Shown here piece after piece: positions 1 through 6,857 of a stretch of DNA of 11,641 bases. Under the pieces are notes generated by a model, which did not search any database, was not told the origin of the DNA, and saw only the letters and a list, made by a program, of their open reading frames with translations. The stretch is from DAIDJM01 sp964250215 (GTDB taxonomy: Bacteria > Pseudomonadota > Alphaproteobacteria > Acetobacterales > Acetobacteraceae). The stretch covers positions 1 to 11,641 of the forward strand of contig CAXUEX010000088.1 in NCBI GenBank assembly GCA_964250215.1, read 5' to 3'. The position numbers and the translations under genes are program-made. Numbering within the stretch: position 1 is the first letter of the stretch; each line of letters begins with the position of its first letter.

Positions 1-823
1 GCCCCCGCACCACGTCCCCCGCCGCGAACAATCCTTCCACGCGCGTGCGCTGGTGCGCATCCACGATCAGCGCACCGTCCTCATCGGTCTCCGCTCCCAA
101 GGCCTCGGCCAGCCCGGAACGCAGCTTCGTGCCGAGCGCGGAATAGATCACCTCGAACGCATGTGTCTCGCCACCCTGCATGTGCCAGGCCGTGATCGCG
201 GTATCGCTGCGCGTCAGCCGTTCCACCGGGTTCTCGATGACCGCCACGCCCACCGCACCCAGCTCGTCCCGGTCCTTCGCCGAAATCTGCATCTCACGAC
301 CCAGCGTGAGAACCGTGAGATCGTCGGTGTAGCCCCGCAACAGCAGCGCCTCGCGGATGCGGCATTTGCCGTAGGCGATCAGTGCCACGCGCTTTCCCGC
401 GGCCTCGTAGGCGTCGCAAATTGGGCAGTAGCGCACCAGCCCGCGCTGCACCGCTTCGCGTATCCCCGGCAGTTCCGGTTCCACATCCAGCCCGCCCGTG
501 GCCAGCAGCACGCGCGCCGCCTGCACGTCGCGGCCACCCGCCCGCGCGATGAAGCCCGCGCCATTCCGTTCCAGAGCAGAAACTTCGCCAGGTTCGATGC
601 GGGCACCATACGTTTCCGCCTGCTCCCGCAGCCGGGCAAGCAGCTCCGCACCCGCAATCCCCTGCGCATAGCCCAAAATATTGTGCGAAACGGGAATCCA
701 CACCGCCCGCGCCGCGCCGCTATCCAGCACCAGGCAGGAGCGGCGGAAACGCGCCAGATACGTGGCCGCGGTCAGCCCGGCGGGGCCGGCGCCGATCACC
801 AGGCAATCCACACGCTCCGCCAT
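1..823 (-). CDS. Thioredoxin-reductase-like FAD-dependent oxidoreductase (3' end beyond window)
   Basis: Flavoprotein disulfide reductase of the thioredoxin-reductase fold, probably cytoplasmic; 274 residues are visible and the C-terminus runs off the left edge. The FAD Rossmann motif GAGPAG is at residues 11-16, a redox-active CPIC followed by Asp (CPICD) at 133-137 where E. coli TrxB has CATCD, and a second FAD-contact motif near LFAAGD at 265-270. The pyridine-nucleotide site is degenerate: residues 150-155 read AYGKCR where GxGxxA/S is expected, and the HRRxxxR signature that contacts the NADPH 2'-phosphate is absent (TLG near 173-175). The family is clear, but the electron donor and partner are not. 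No thioredoxin gene is nearby. The ATG at 823 puts the FAD motif at the usual distance from the N-terminus; its ribosome site is weak. It lies 18 bp after the asparaginase stop, so the two genes are probably cotranscribed. Confidence 0.88.
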   Translation of the reverse strand, partial: MAERVDCLVIGAGPAGLTAATYLARFRRSCLVLDSGAARAVWIPVSHNILGYAQGIAGAELLARLREQAETYGARIEPGEVSALERNGAGFIARAGGRDVQAARVLLATGGLDVEPELPGIREAVQRGLVRYCPICDAYEAAGKRVALIAYGKCRIREALLLRGYTDDLTVLTLGREMQISAKDRDELGAVGVAVIENPVERLTRSDTAITAWHMQGGETHAFEVIYSALGTKLRSGLAEALGAETDEDGALIVDAHQRTRVEGLFAAGDVVRG

Positions 824-841
824 GCGCGCCGCAACGCCGGC

Positions 842-2032
842 TTACGGAATTGGTTTCGAGGCGGCCGGCGGCCCCGCAAATGGCGGGTAATCCTGCGAAT
901 AGCCTTGCAGCAGGCTCTCGGTCGCCTCCGCACGCGGCCCGCTGCCATCGTGCACCACAATCCGGTGCGGCTCGTCCGGCGAATAGCCCTGCCACAAACT
1001 CACGCCCGCATGAACGCCGTCCCGCCGCAGGATGTAATACGTCATGTCCACATAGCGCAGCCGCGACATGTCGCCGCCGTAATTGCTCACGATCCGGCGC
1101 AGCACCGCCATGCCCGCCTCGCGCGACGCCATGCCGCGGCGCATGTTGTCGATGATCGCATGTGCCCCCACCACCCGGATATTCTCCTCGCCGCTGCCGG
1201 TGGCCCCCGCCGACCCCACTTCCGGATCGGTGTAGCAGCCGGCGCCGATGATGCAGCTGTCGCCGCAGCGCCCCGCCAGCTTGTAAGCCAGGCCGCTGGT
1301 GGTGGTGATGCCGGACATCTCACCGTTCGCCGCCAGAACGGAACAATGAATGGTGCCCGTGGGCGGAAACAGCACCATGCGCGCCGCCGCCGCCCGCTGT
1401 TCGGGTGCAATGCCGACCGCCTCCGCCAGGTCCACCAGCCTGCCGAACCGGTCCGGCGGCAACGCGCCATGCTGTTGCGCCGCCGCACCTTTCCAGTCCG
1501 GCGCCGACAAGCCCGGCCCCCACCAATCGGCGGTGCTGTGATACTCCTTCCACAGCAGCCAGATCTTCCGCGCGTCGTCGGTCAGTAGGTTTTCGCGCGC
1601 AAAACCCATCGCCACCGCAAAGCGCTCGGCCCCCTCGCCCACCAGCATCACATGCCCGGTATGCAGCATCACCGCGCGCGCGAGCTTCGATACGTTGCGG
1701 ATATTACGCACCGCCCCCACCGCGCCGGCGCGCCGCGTCGGACCGTGCATGCAGCACGCATCCAGCTCCACCACCCCATCCTCGTTCGGCAGACCGCCCA
1801 ACCCCACGCTATGGTCGTTCGGATCGTCCTCCGGCCCGGTCACCACCGCAATCGCCGCCTCCAGCGTGTCGCCGCCCGCGCGCAGCACCTGATAGCCTCG
1901 ATCCAGCGTCGCCAGCCCGTTATGCGCGGCCACGATCTTCCCGGCCGAACCCTGCGGCAACGCTGGCCCAGCGCCGGCAGCGGCCAGCGTGGCACTGCCA
2001 GCGAGCAGCGTGCGGCGAGGGAGCGGGTTCAT
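842..2032 (-). CDS. Tat-exported N4-(beta-N-acetylglucosaminyl)-L-asparaginase (glycosylasparaginase, Ntn hydrolase family T2)
   Basis: Glycosylasparaginase-type amidohydrolase of 396 residues, expected to cleave the amide between asparagine and an N-linked sugar, or related beta-aspartyl substrates. The N-terminus (PRRTLLAG at residues 5-12, then an alanine-rich hydrophobic stretch to about 27) looks like a twin-arginine signal, so the enzyme is probably folded and then exported to the periplasm. The predicted autocleavage threonine is Thr227 in PTGTIHC, which would split the precursor into an alpha chain (about 30-226) and a beta chain starting at Thr227. Family landmarks follow: GITTTSGLAYK (241-251), GRCGDS (254-259), GAGCY (263-267) and GSAGATGSGE (273-282). 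The residue before the nucleophile is Gly226, not the Asp of the human and Elizabethkingia enzymes. First gene of a probable two-gene operon with the downstream reductase; divergent from the GH17 gene. An isoaspartyl peptidase role is less likely given the long alpha chain. Confidence 0.93.
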   Translation of the reverse strand: MNPLPRRTLLAGSATLAAAGAGPALPQGSAGKIVAAHNGLATLDRGYQVLRAGGDTLEAAIAVVTGPEDDPNDHSVGLGGLPNEDGVVELDACCMHGPTRRAGAVGAVRNIRNVSKLARAVMLHTGHVMLVGEGAERFAVAMGFARENLLTDDARKIWLLWKEYHSTADWWGPGLSAPDWKGAAAQQHGALPPDRFGRLVDLAEAVGIAPEQRAAAARMVLFPPTGTIHCSVLAANGEMSGITTTSGLAYKLAGRCGDSCIIGAGCYTDPEVGSAGATGSGEENIRVVGAHAIIDNMRRGMASREAGMAVLRRIVSNYGGDMSRLRYVDMTYYILRRDGVHAGVSLWQGYSPDEPHRIVVHDGSGPRAEATESLLQGYSQDYPPFAGPPAASKPIP

Positions 2033-2077
2033 GCGCCCACTGGAACGCGGCCGCGCCGCATGGTCAATGGCGGCCTT

Positions 2078-3685
2078 ATGCGCCGCGCCCTTCCCGCCAT
2101 CCTGCTGTTGTCGCTACTGATCGTGCTGCTCTGGTGGTGGCCCAACCGGCTGACCGACCCGGCGCCCGGCGTGCGCGTGGACAAATTCAACTCGCTCTCC
2201 TTCGGCGCCTATCGCGACTGGGAATCGCCGCTCACCAACACTTTCCCCACCGCGGCCGAAGCCGATGCCGATCTGGCGCAGCTCGCCCCGGTCACGCGCG
2301 CCGTGCGCACCTATTCCGCCATCGAAGGCAAGTTCGATACGGCCGCGCTGGCGCAGAAACACGGGCTGAAACTCTGGCAAGGCATCTGGCTCGGCTCGGA
2401 CCGTTCCCAGAACGATCGCGAAATCGCCCGCGCCATCGAGCTCGCGCACACATATCCCGATACCATCGAGCGCGTGGTCGTCGGCAACGAAGTGCTGCTG
2501 CGCCGCGATCTGCCGCCCGCCGAGCTGATCGCCGATATCGACCGCGTGAAACGCGCCGTGAAGCAGCCAGTGGCCTACGCCGACGTTTGGGAATTCTGGC
2601 AGCAATTCCCCGAAGTGGCGCCGCATGTCGATATCATGCTGATCCACCTGCTGCCGTATTGGGAAAACGTGCCCACCGGCATCGGCCGCGCCGTGCCGCA
2701 TCTGGACGACATCTTCCGCCGGATGCGCGCCGAATTTCCCCGCCGAACGATTGCCATCGGCGAAACCGGCTGGCCCAGCCGCGGCCGGCCACGGCGAGAC
2801 GCGGTGCCCAGCCGCGTGAACGAAACCCGCTTCCTGCGCGAATTCATCGCCCTGAGCCAGCGCGAGCATTTCGACTACAATTTCATCGAAGCTTTCGACC
2901 AGCGCTGGAAATACGCGAACGAAGGCATCGTCGGCGCCAACTGGGGCATCTTCACCAGCGCGCGCACACAAAAAATCCCGCTGCACGGTCCGGTGCGCGA
3001 AGATCCACTCTGGCTTTGGCACGCGGCCGTTTCCGTGCTTGGCGGTTGGGCGCTCTGCGGCATGTGCGTGGCCACCGCAAAATCCCGCCTCACCCCCACG
3101 CTCGCCGCCAGCTTCATGGCGCTCGGCGGCGCGCTCGGCTTCGCGGCCGCCGGCACGCTCGCCACGCTTTACGATGTGCATCTGGAATTGGCCGCACTGG
3201 TCAATCTGCTCGCCCAGGCGCTGCTCGCCGCGCTCGCCATGCTGCGCTGGTCCGGCACGCTGCCGCCCGCGCCACAGCGCAACGCTTTCCACGCCACCGC
3301 AACCATCCGCGGGCTGCTGCGCCACGGCCGCATTCCACACCTGCACGGCCTGTTCGAAGACGTGCAGCTGGTGTTCGCCTGGACGGCTGCGGTGATGCAG
3401 GCGCTGCTGGTGTTCGATCCGCGCTACCGCGAATTCCCGCTCGGCACCTTCGCCGTGCCGGTGCTCGTCGCCGTCACCGAGTTCCTGCGCGGCGGAAGAC
3501 GCGCGCGAAGCCGGCTCGACAACGCCCTGGCCGCCGCCCTGGCAGCCGGCGCGGTCGCGAGCGCCGTGCAGGAAGGCGGGCTGAACACGGCTTCGCTGGT
3601 ATGGAACGGCTGCGTGCTGGCCTGGGCTGGATACCAAGCGGGATTAGGCGGCCGCCGGAGCACCGACGGGCCCAGCTTTGCGTAA
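2078..3685 (+). CDS. Membrane-anchored glycoside hydrolase family 17 protein (beta-1,3-glucanase/glucanosyltransferase-like)
   Basis: 535-residue GH17 enzyme. One N-terminal membrane segment (about 4-21) is followed by a catalytic TIM-barrel-type domain (about 32-310) and then a C-terminal hydrophobic region with several membrane spans (about 311-333, 339-362, 370-390, 428-447, 455-470, 482-497, 503-520). The proposed acid/base is Glu138 in VVVGNEV and the nucleophile Glu229 in AIGETGWPS, both classical GH17 signatures. Proteobacterial GH17 domains of this kind are known to act as beta-1,3-glucanosyltransferases, or to work with membrane synthases of cyclic or branched beta-glucan (NdvB/NdvC context); which applies here cannot be read from sequence. 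No glycosyltransferase 2 gene is in the window. The start at 2078 precedes an ideal signal anchor; an in-frame ATG at 2060 would add six residues. Neither has a strong ribosome site. It begins only 27-45 bp from the divergent asparaginase start. Confidence 0.9.
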   Translation: MRRALPAILLLSLLIVLLWWWPNRLTDPAPGVRVDKFNSLSFGAYRDWESPLTNTFPTAAEADADLAQLAPVTRAVRTYSAIEGKFDTAALAQKHGLKLWQGIWLGSDRSQNDREIARAIELAHTYPDTIERVVVGNEVLLRRDLPPAELIADIDRVKRAVKQPVAYADVWEFWQQFPEVAPHVDIMLIHLLPYWENVPTGIGRAVPHLDDIFRRMRAEFPRRTIAIGETGWPSRGRPRRDAVPSRVNETRFLREFIALSQREHFDYNFIEAFDQRWKYANEGIVGANWGIFTSARTQKIPLHGPVREDPLWLWHAAVSVLGGWALCGMCVATAKSRLTPTLAASFMALGGALGFAAAGTLATLYDVHLELAALVNLLAQALLAALAMLRWSGTLPPAPQRNAFHATATIRGLLRHGRIPHLHGLFEDVQLVFAWTAAVMQALLVFDPRYREFPLGTFAVPVLVAVTEFLRGGRRARSRLDNALAAALAAGAVASAVQEGGLNTASLVWNGCVLAWAGYQAGLGGRRSTDGPSFA

Positions 3686-3699
3686 GGCGAAAAGCTGAT

Positions 3700-3735
3700 C
3701 CGGCGAATGCCGGTGTGGCGCTTCTGCAAATGCAG
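3700..3735. other. Two tandem short hairpins after the GH17 gene
   Basis: Fifteen bases after the GH17 stop there is a perfect hairpin, CCGGC-GAAT-GCCGG (3700-3713), followed by a second, CTGCA-AA-TGCAG (3724-3735). Neither is followed by a T-run, so this is not a textbook intrinsic terminator. It may pause or protect the 3' end of the GH17 transcript. Confidence 0.35.
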
Positions 3736-3782
3736 GGTGTGCCATGGCAAATAAATCACAGCGCGCCCCACAGTTGTTGCCT

Positions 3783-3794
3783 AGCAACGTTGCT
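3783..3794. promoter_or_regulatory. Perfect 12-bp palindrome, probable operator of the TonB-dependent receptor gene
   Basis: AGCAACGTTGCT is a perfect palindrome with a central CG. An extra GTTGC at 3776-3780 makes a second inverted pair (GTTGC-CTA-GCAAC, 3776-3788) that shares an arm with it. It ends one base before a TTGACA hexamer at 3796 and 94 bp before the receptor start. Fully symmetric sites with a central CG step are characteristic of LacI-family repressors; assignment to that family is inference. Confidence 0.5.
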
Positions 3795-3795
3795 G

Positions 3796-3833
3796 TTGAC
3801 ATCTTCGGTTTTTTGAATGCGGCCCTTTACAAT
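3796..3833 (+). promoter_or_regulatory. Promoter-like hexamers upstream of the TonB-dependent receptor
   Basis: A perfect TTGACA (3796-3801) and a near-consensus TACAAT (3828-3833) both lie upstream of the receptor start, in the most AT-rich part of the gap. They are 26 bp apart, too far to act together as a standard sigma-70 promoter. Either only one is used with a poorer partner, or one belongs to a regulator site. TACAAT would place the transcript start near 3840. Confidence 0.3.
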
Positions 3834-3876
3834 TCGGCCGGTGCTGTCGATCCTCATCAAATCATTGCTGCTGTCT

Positions 3877-3882
3877 AAGGAA
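3877..3882 (+). promoter_or_regulatory. Ribosome binding site fixing the TonB-dependent receptor start
   Basis: AAGGAA sits six bases before the ATG at 3889. The open frame reaches back to an ATG at 3817, but that one has no ribosome site and would overlap the promoter region, so 3889 is chosen. Confidence 0.75.
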
Positions 3883-3888
3883 TTTCGT

Positions 3889-6843
3889 ATGTCGCACATG
3901 CATGGCGAACGCAGGCCAGGCTTGCCCGCGATCGGGCGGTGGGAATGCAAGCGGTTTTTGCTGCGCGGATCGTTGTTGGCGTGCGGCGCCTCGCTGGCCG
4001 TGTTCGGCGATGTCGTGCCGCTTGCATCCGCCGGCGCGCAAACGGCGGATGCACAGGCCGCACCGAGCGGTCAGGGCACGGGTGCCGCGAGCCGTTCCGG
4101 CAATCTCGGCGGAGGTGCCATTCCGCCGCAGGTTTCGGCCAATGCGCCGGAATCCATTACGGTACGGGCGCGGCGGCTGATCCAGAAGGAAAAGAACTCA
4201 CCTTCGGCGGTGACCGAGCTGGGCTCGCGGCAGATTGCGGCGGTCGGCGTGTCCGGCAGTGCGGCCTCGCTGCTGCGGCAGGCGCCGTCGGTGTATGTGT
4301 ATCAGCAGGGGCTGGGCGACAATGCGCCGCAGCTTACGATCCGCGGCGTGCGCGGACTGGAAATCGCGACCACGCTCGATGGCGTGCCGACGCAGGATCT
4401 GCTGGCGCCCGGCAATTTCTACCTGGCGAACAATATCGGCAGCATCTTCACGCTGAACCAGATCGCCGGTGTGCACATCTATCCCGGCGTGGCTTATCCG
4501 GACAAGAACACGTTCGGCACGATCGGCGGCACCATCGCCTACGACAGCAAGCGGCCCACCCCGGATGCCTATCTCGACGTGGTTGGCTCCGTTGGTTCGT
4601 TCGGCACCTACAAGGAGGGGTTCGAGCTGAATTCGGGAGGGATCGACAGCCCGCTCGGCACCGGAGACAATGCGGTGCGCGTGCTGCTGAATTATTACAA
4701 CCTGCAAACGCAGGGCTTCATCGACGCCACGCCGAACCGCGAGAACGAGATGGAATTCGCGCTCGACAAGCCGTATGACGATGGCTTGTCGAACCTGCAA
4801 GTGACGGTGCTGTACAACACCGCGACCGGGCTTATTCAGAACGAACCCGTGCCGCTGCCCTACCTGGAAAAATATGGGCTGTTCAGCAACTACCCGTCGA
4901 ACCTGGATTTCGCGCGCGAGACCAACGGTTACAAGACGTTGATCGTGAAGGACGACACGTATATCAACGACTACATCAATGTCGGCATCACCGGATTCTA
5001 CATCGGCGGCAACAGCGAACAGAACGATTACGGCGATATCAGCCTGTCGCCGCCGAACGGCGTCCCGACACCACTTACCGTGGGCGGTGCTTCGCCGTTT
5101 CTCAACACCCCGGCGGGCTTTGGGCAAGGCGGGTTGTTCGGGCCACCCGTGCCGCCGCCGCTCGGGCTGTTCGGCGGCGGCTATGGCGGCTTTTTCTATG
5201 GCGCGGGGCATACCTACAACCCGTTTGCGCTATACCCTGTCGGCAGCCCGCAATGTCCAACGGCGTTTGCGAACCTCTATGCCAAGTCGTTCGGCAGCAC
5301 CGGTTTTGCGCCGTGCGGCCTGAATGACAGTTTACTTGTGCTGCACACCGACACCTATGGCGTGCAGCCGCGCGTGACGATCATTCCGCCGGAAATCGCC
5401 GGCATCGGCAACACCATCAAAATCGGCGCGCTGATCGCCAAGGAAACCTCGCCCAGCGGGCCACCCTCGTCGAGCGGCGTACTGGGGCTCGTCTATCAAG
5501 GCGGCACGCCGAACACGCCGCAGGATGCCACCCATGCTTTCGGTGGTCCAAATGGCGGCGTCTGGCGCATCATCTATCAGGGCTACGTCCAGGACAAGAT
5601 CGACCTGCTCGATAATACGTTGCACATCACGCCCGGCGTGACGCTGGAGGGCACGTATTCGGGCGTGCAGGGCGGCCAGGTGTTCCTGAGCAAGGATTCG
5701 CCCGGATTCGGCGCCAACGGATATTTCAGCGGCAACGGAACCGATCTCGACCGCTATGGCCCCTACAAAGCCACGAAGTGGGACCGCGAATGGCTGCCCT
5801 TCGTGAACGTGGCCTACGATTTCGACAAGGCTCTGCCGCCGGCAAAGGGTTTGACGGCTTATGGGAGTTTCGGCGATTCGGCGCTGTTCGCCCCGGTCGG
5901 CGATTTCGGCCCCAACACCGCCGGCCCGCCGCCCTTCGCCTCCATCGTGCACATGTACGAGGCCGGGCTGAAATACGATACGGCAAACGTGCTGCTCTCG
6001 GCCGATTACTTCTACCAGAAGATCGACCGCGATTTCGGCTTTTTCAACTTCCAGTCCGGGCCACAGAACGGCGAAAGTCTCTACACAAGCATCGGGCAAC
6101 GCGAAAGCAAGGGCGTGGAAGCAAACGCGGTATGGCAAGTCACACCGGAGCTGCAACTGTTCGGCAATGTGTCGCACCAGCTCGTCAAGTATCTCACCAG
6201 CAGTTTCGCCTTTGTCACGGTGGCGCAGGACCAGTATGGCATCGCCACGAAAGGCGACCCAGTCAGCGGCATCCCCGACTGGCTCTCGACATTCGGGGTC
6301 GATTACACGCACAAGGGCATGTTCGTGAATGCCGATGCGCTCGATGTTCGCCTCACCGGGCAATACACCGGGCATCAGAATACAACGTTTGACTACAACG
6401 GCACCGGCTATCTGATCGCCCCCAACTTCCCCGCACTTTCGCCGATCAACTACACCGGTTGCGCAAGTGCATCCAACCCCGTGGCACTGCCGTCATGTCC
6501 GGCCTATATCCGCTACCAGCAGGTGAGCGGTGCCACCACGTATGATCCGCATGGCGGCATTTCGCCGTTTGCGGTGTTCAGCCTGGACGTGAATTACAAG
6601 CTGCCGACACCGCAACTGGGCTATGTGAAGAACCTCACCTTCGATCTCAACGTGCAGAACCTGTTCGATCAGCGCTTCTTCCAATACTACTACAAGCAGA
6701 TCTCGCCTGGCTCGTGCCCCACGATCAAGGGTGGGCCGTTCAACGGGCTGGCAGCAAACAACTACAGCTGCTCACCGGAATTTGCCGATGCAATACCGGG
6801 GCAGCCGTTCAGCGTGTTCTTCACCGTCACGGCGCGATTCTAA
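3889..6843 (+). CDS. TonB-dependent outer-membrane receptor, substrate unknown
   Basis: 984-residue TonB-gated transporter. A long signal peptide (basic, Cys-containing n-region 1-26, hydrophobic core about 27-40, likely cleavage near ASAGA at 46-50) leads to a low-complexity linker and a TonB-box-like PESITVRARR (87-96). The plug domain (about 103-220) contains the typical LTIRG (149-153) and DGVPTQD (164-170). The 22-strand barrel follows and ends NVQNLFDQRF (921-930) with terminal Phe984, the outer-membrane insertion signal. Six mature cysteines fall in three close pairs (456/476, 858/870, 943/961), probably disulfides in surface loops. Residues 399-440 are strongly Gly/Pro/Phe-rich, probably one large extracellular loop. 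No siderophore, cobalamin or sugar signature is recognised. The palindrome upstream suggests repressor control. No TonB/ExbBD, FecI/FecR or ABC transporter gene is adjacent. The last codons overlap the convergent transposase gene by 4 bp. Confidence 0.95.
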   Translation: MSHMHGERRPGLPAIGRWECKRFLLRGSLLACGASLAVFGDVVPLASAGAQTADAQAAPSGQGTGAASRSGNLGGGAIPPQVSANAPESITVRARRLIQKEKNSPSAVTELGSRQIAAVGVSGSAASLLRQAPSVYVYQQGLGDNAPQLTIRGVRGLEIATTLDGVPTQDLLAPGNFYLANNIGSIFTLNQIAGVHIYPGVAYPDKNTFGTIGGTIAYDSKRPTPDAYLDVVGSVGSFGTYKEGFELNSGGIDSPLGTGDNAVRVLLNYYNLQTQGFIDATPNRENEMEFALDKPYDDGLSNLQVTVLYNTATGLIQNEPVPLPYLEKYGLFSNYPSNLDFARETNGYKTLIVKDDTYINDYINVGITGFYIGGNSEQNDYGDISLSPPNGVPTPLTVGGASPFLNTPAGFGQGGLFGPPVPPPLGLFGGGYGGFFYGAGHTYNPFALYPVGSPQCPTAFANLYAKSFGSTGFAPCGLNDSLLVLHTDTYGVQPRVTIIPPEIAGIGNTIKIGALIAKETSPSGPPSSSGVLGLVYQGGTPNTPQDATHAFGGPNGGVWRIIYQGYVQDKIDLLDNTLHITPGVTLEGTYSGVQGGQVFLSKDSPGFGANGYFSGNGTDLDRYGPYKATKWDREWLPFVNVAYDFDKALPPAKGLTAYGSFGDSALFAPVGDFGPNTAGPPPFASIVHMYEAGLKYDTANVLLSADYFYQKIDRDFGFFNFQSGPQNGESLYTSIGQRESKGVEANAVWQVTPELQLFGNVSHQLVKYLTSSFAFVTVAQDQYGIATKGDPVSGIPDWLSTFGVDYTHKGMFVNADALDVRLTGQYTGHQNTTFDYNGTGYLIAPNFPALSPINYTGCASASNPVALPSCPAYIRYQQVSGATTYDPHGGISPFAVFSLDVNYKLPTPQLGYVKNLTFDLNVQNLFDQRFFQYYYKQISPGSCPTIKGGPFNGLAANNYSCSPEFADAIPGQPFSVFFTVTARF

Positions 6844-6857
6844 AACGCGGCGCCGTG
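6828..6857. terminator. Stem-loop enclosing the two overlapping stop codons (possible bidirectional 3' end structure)
   Basis: CACGGCGC (6828-6835) and GCGCCGTG (6850-6857) form a perfect 8-bp inverted repeat around a 14-base loop. The loop holds both the receptor stop (TAA 6841-6843) and the convergent transposase stop (TAG read on the minus strand, 6842-6840). There is no T-run on either side, so an intrinsic terminator is only suggested; transcript stabilisation is an alternative. Confidence 0.4.

Noticed and set aside
53..1588. Long plus-strand open frame of 511 codons
   Set aside because: It runs antisense to both the reductase and the asparaginase, crosses their boundary, is very rich in Arg, His and Pro, and has no recognisable domain. 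It is a GC-rich shadow frame.
2114..3637. 507-codon minus-strand open frame opposite GH17
   Set aside because: Mirror of the GH17 gene in a GC-rich genome, without conserved motifs or a plausible start.
1405..3816. 803-codon plus-strand open frame
   Set aside because: Spans the asparaginase antisense and the GH17 gene out of frame; Arg/Pro/Ala-rich without domain signatures. The GH17 frame carries the catalytic motifs.
3686..3888. Riboswitch (for example cobalamin-type) in the receptor leader
   Set aside because: The leader is too short if transcription starts near 3840, and no conserved B12-box-like or other riboswitch core was seen.
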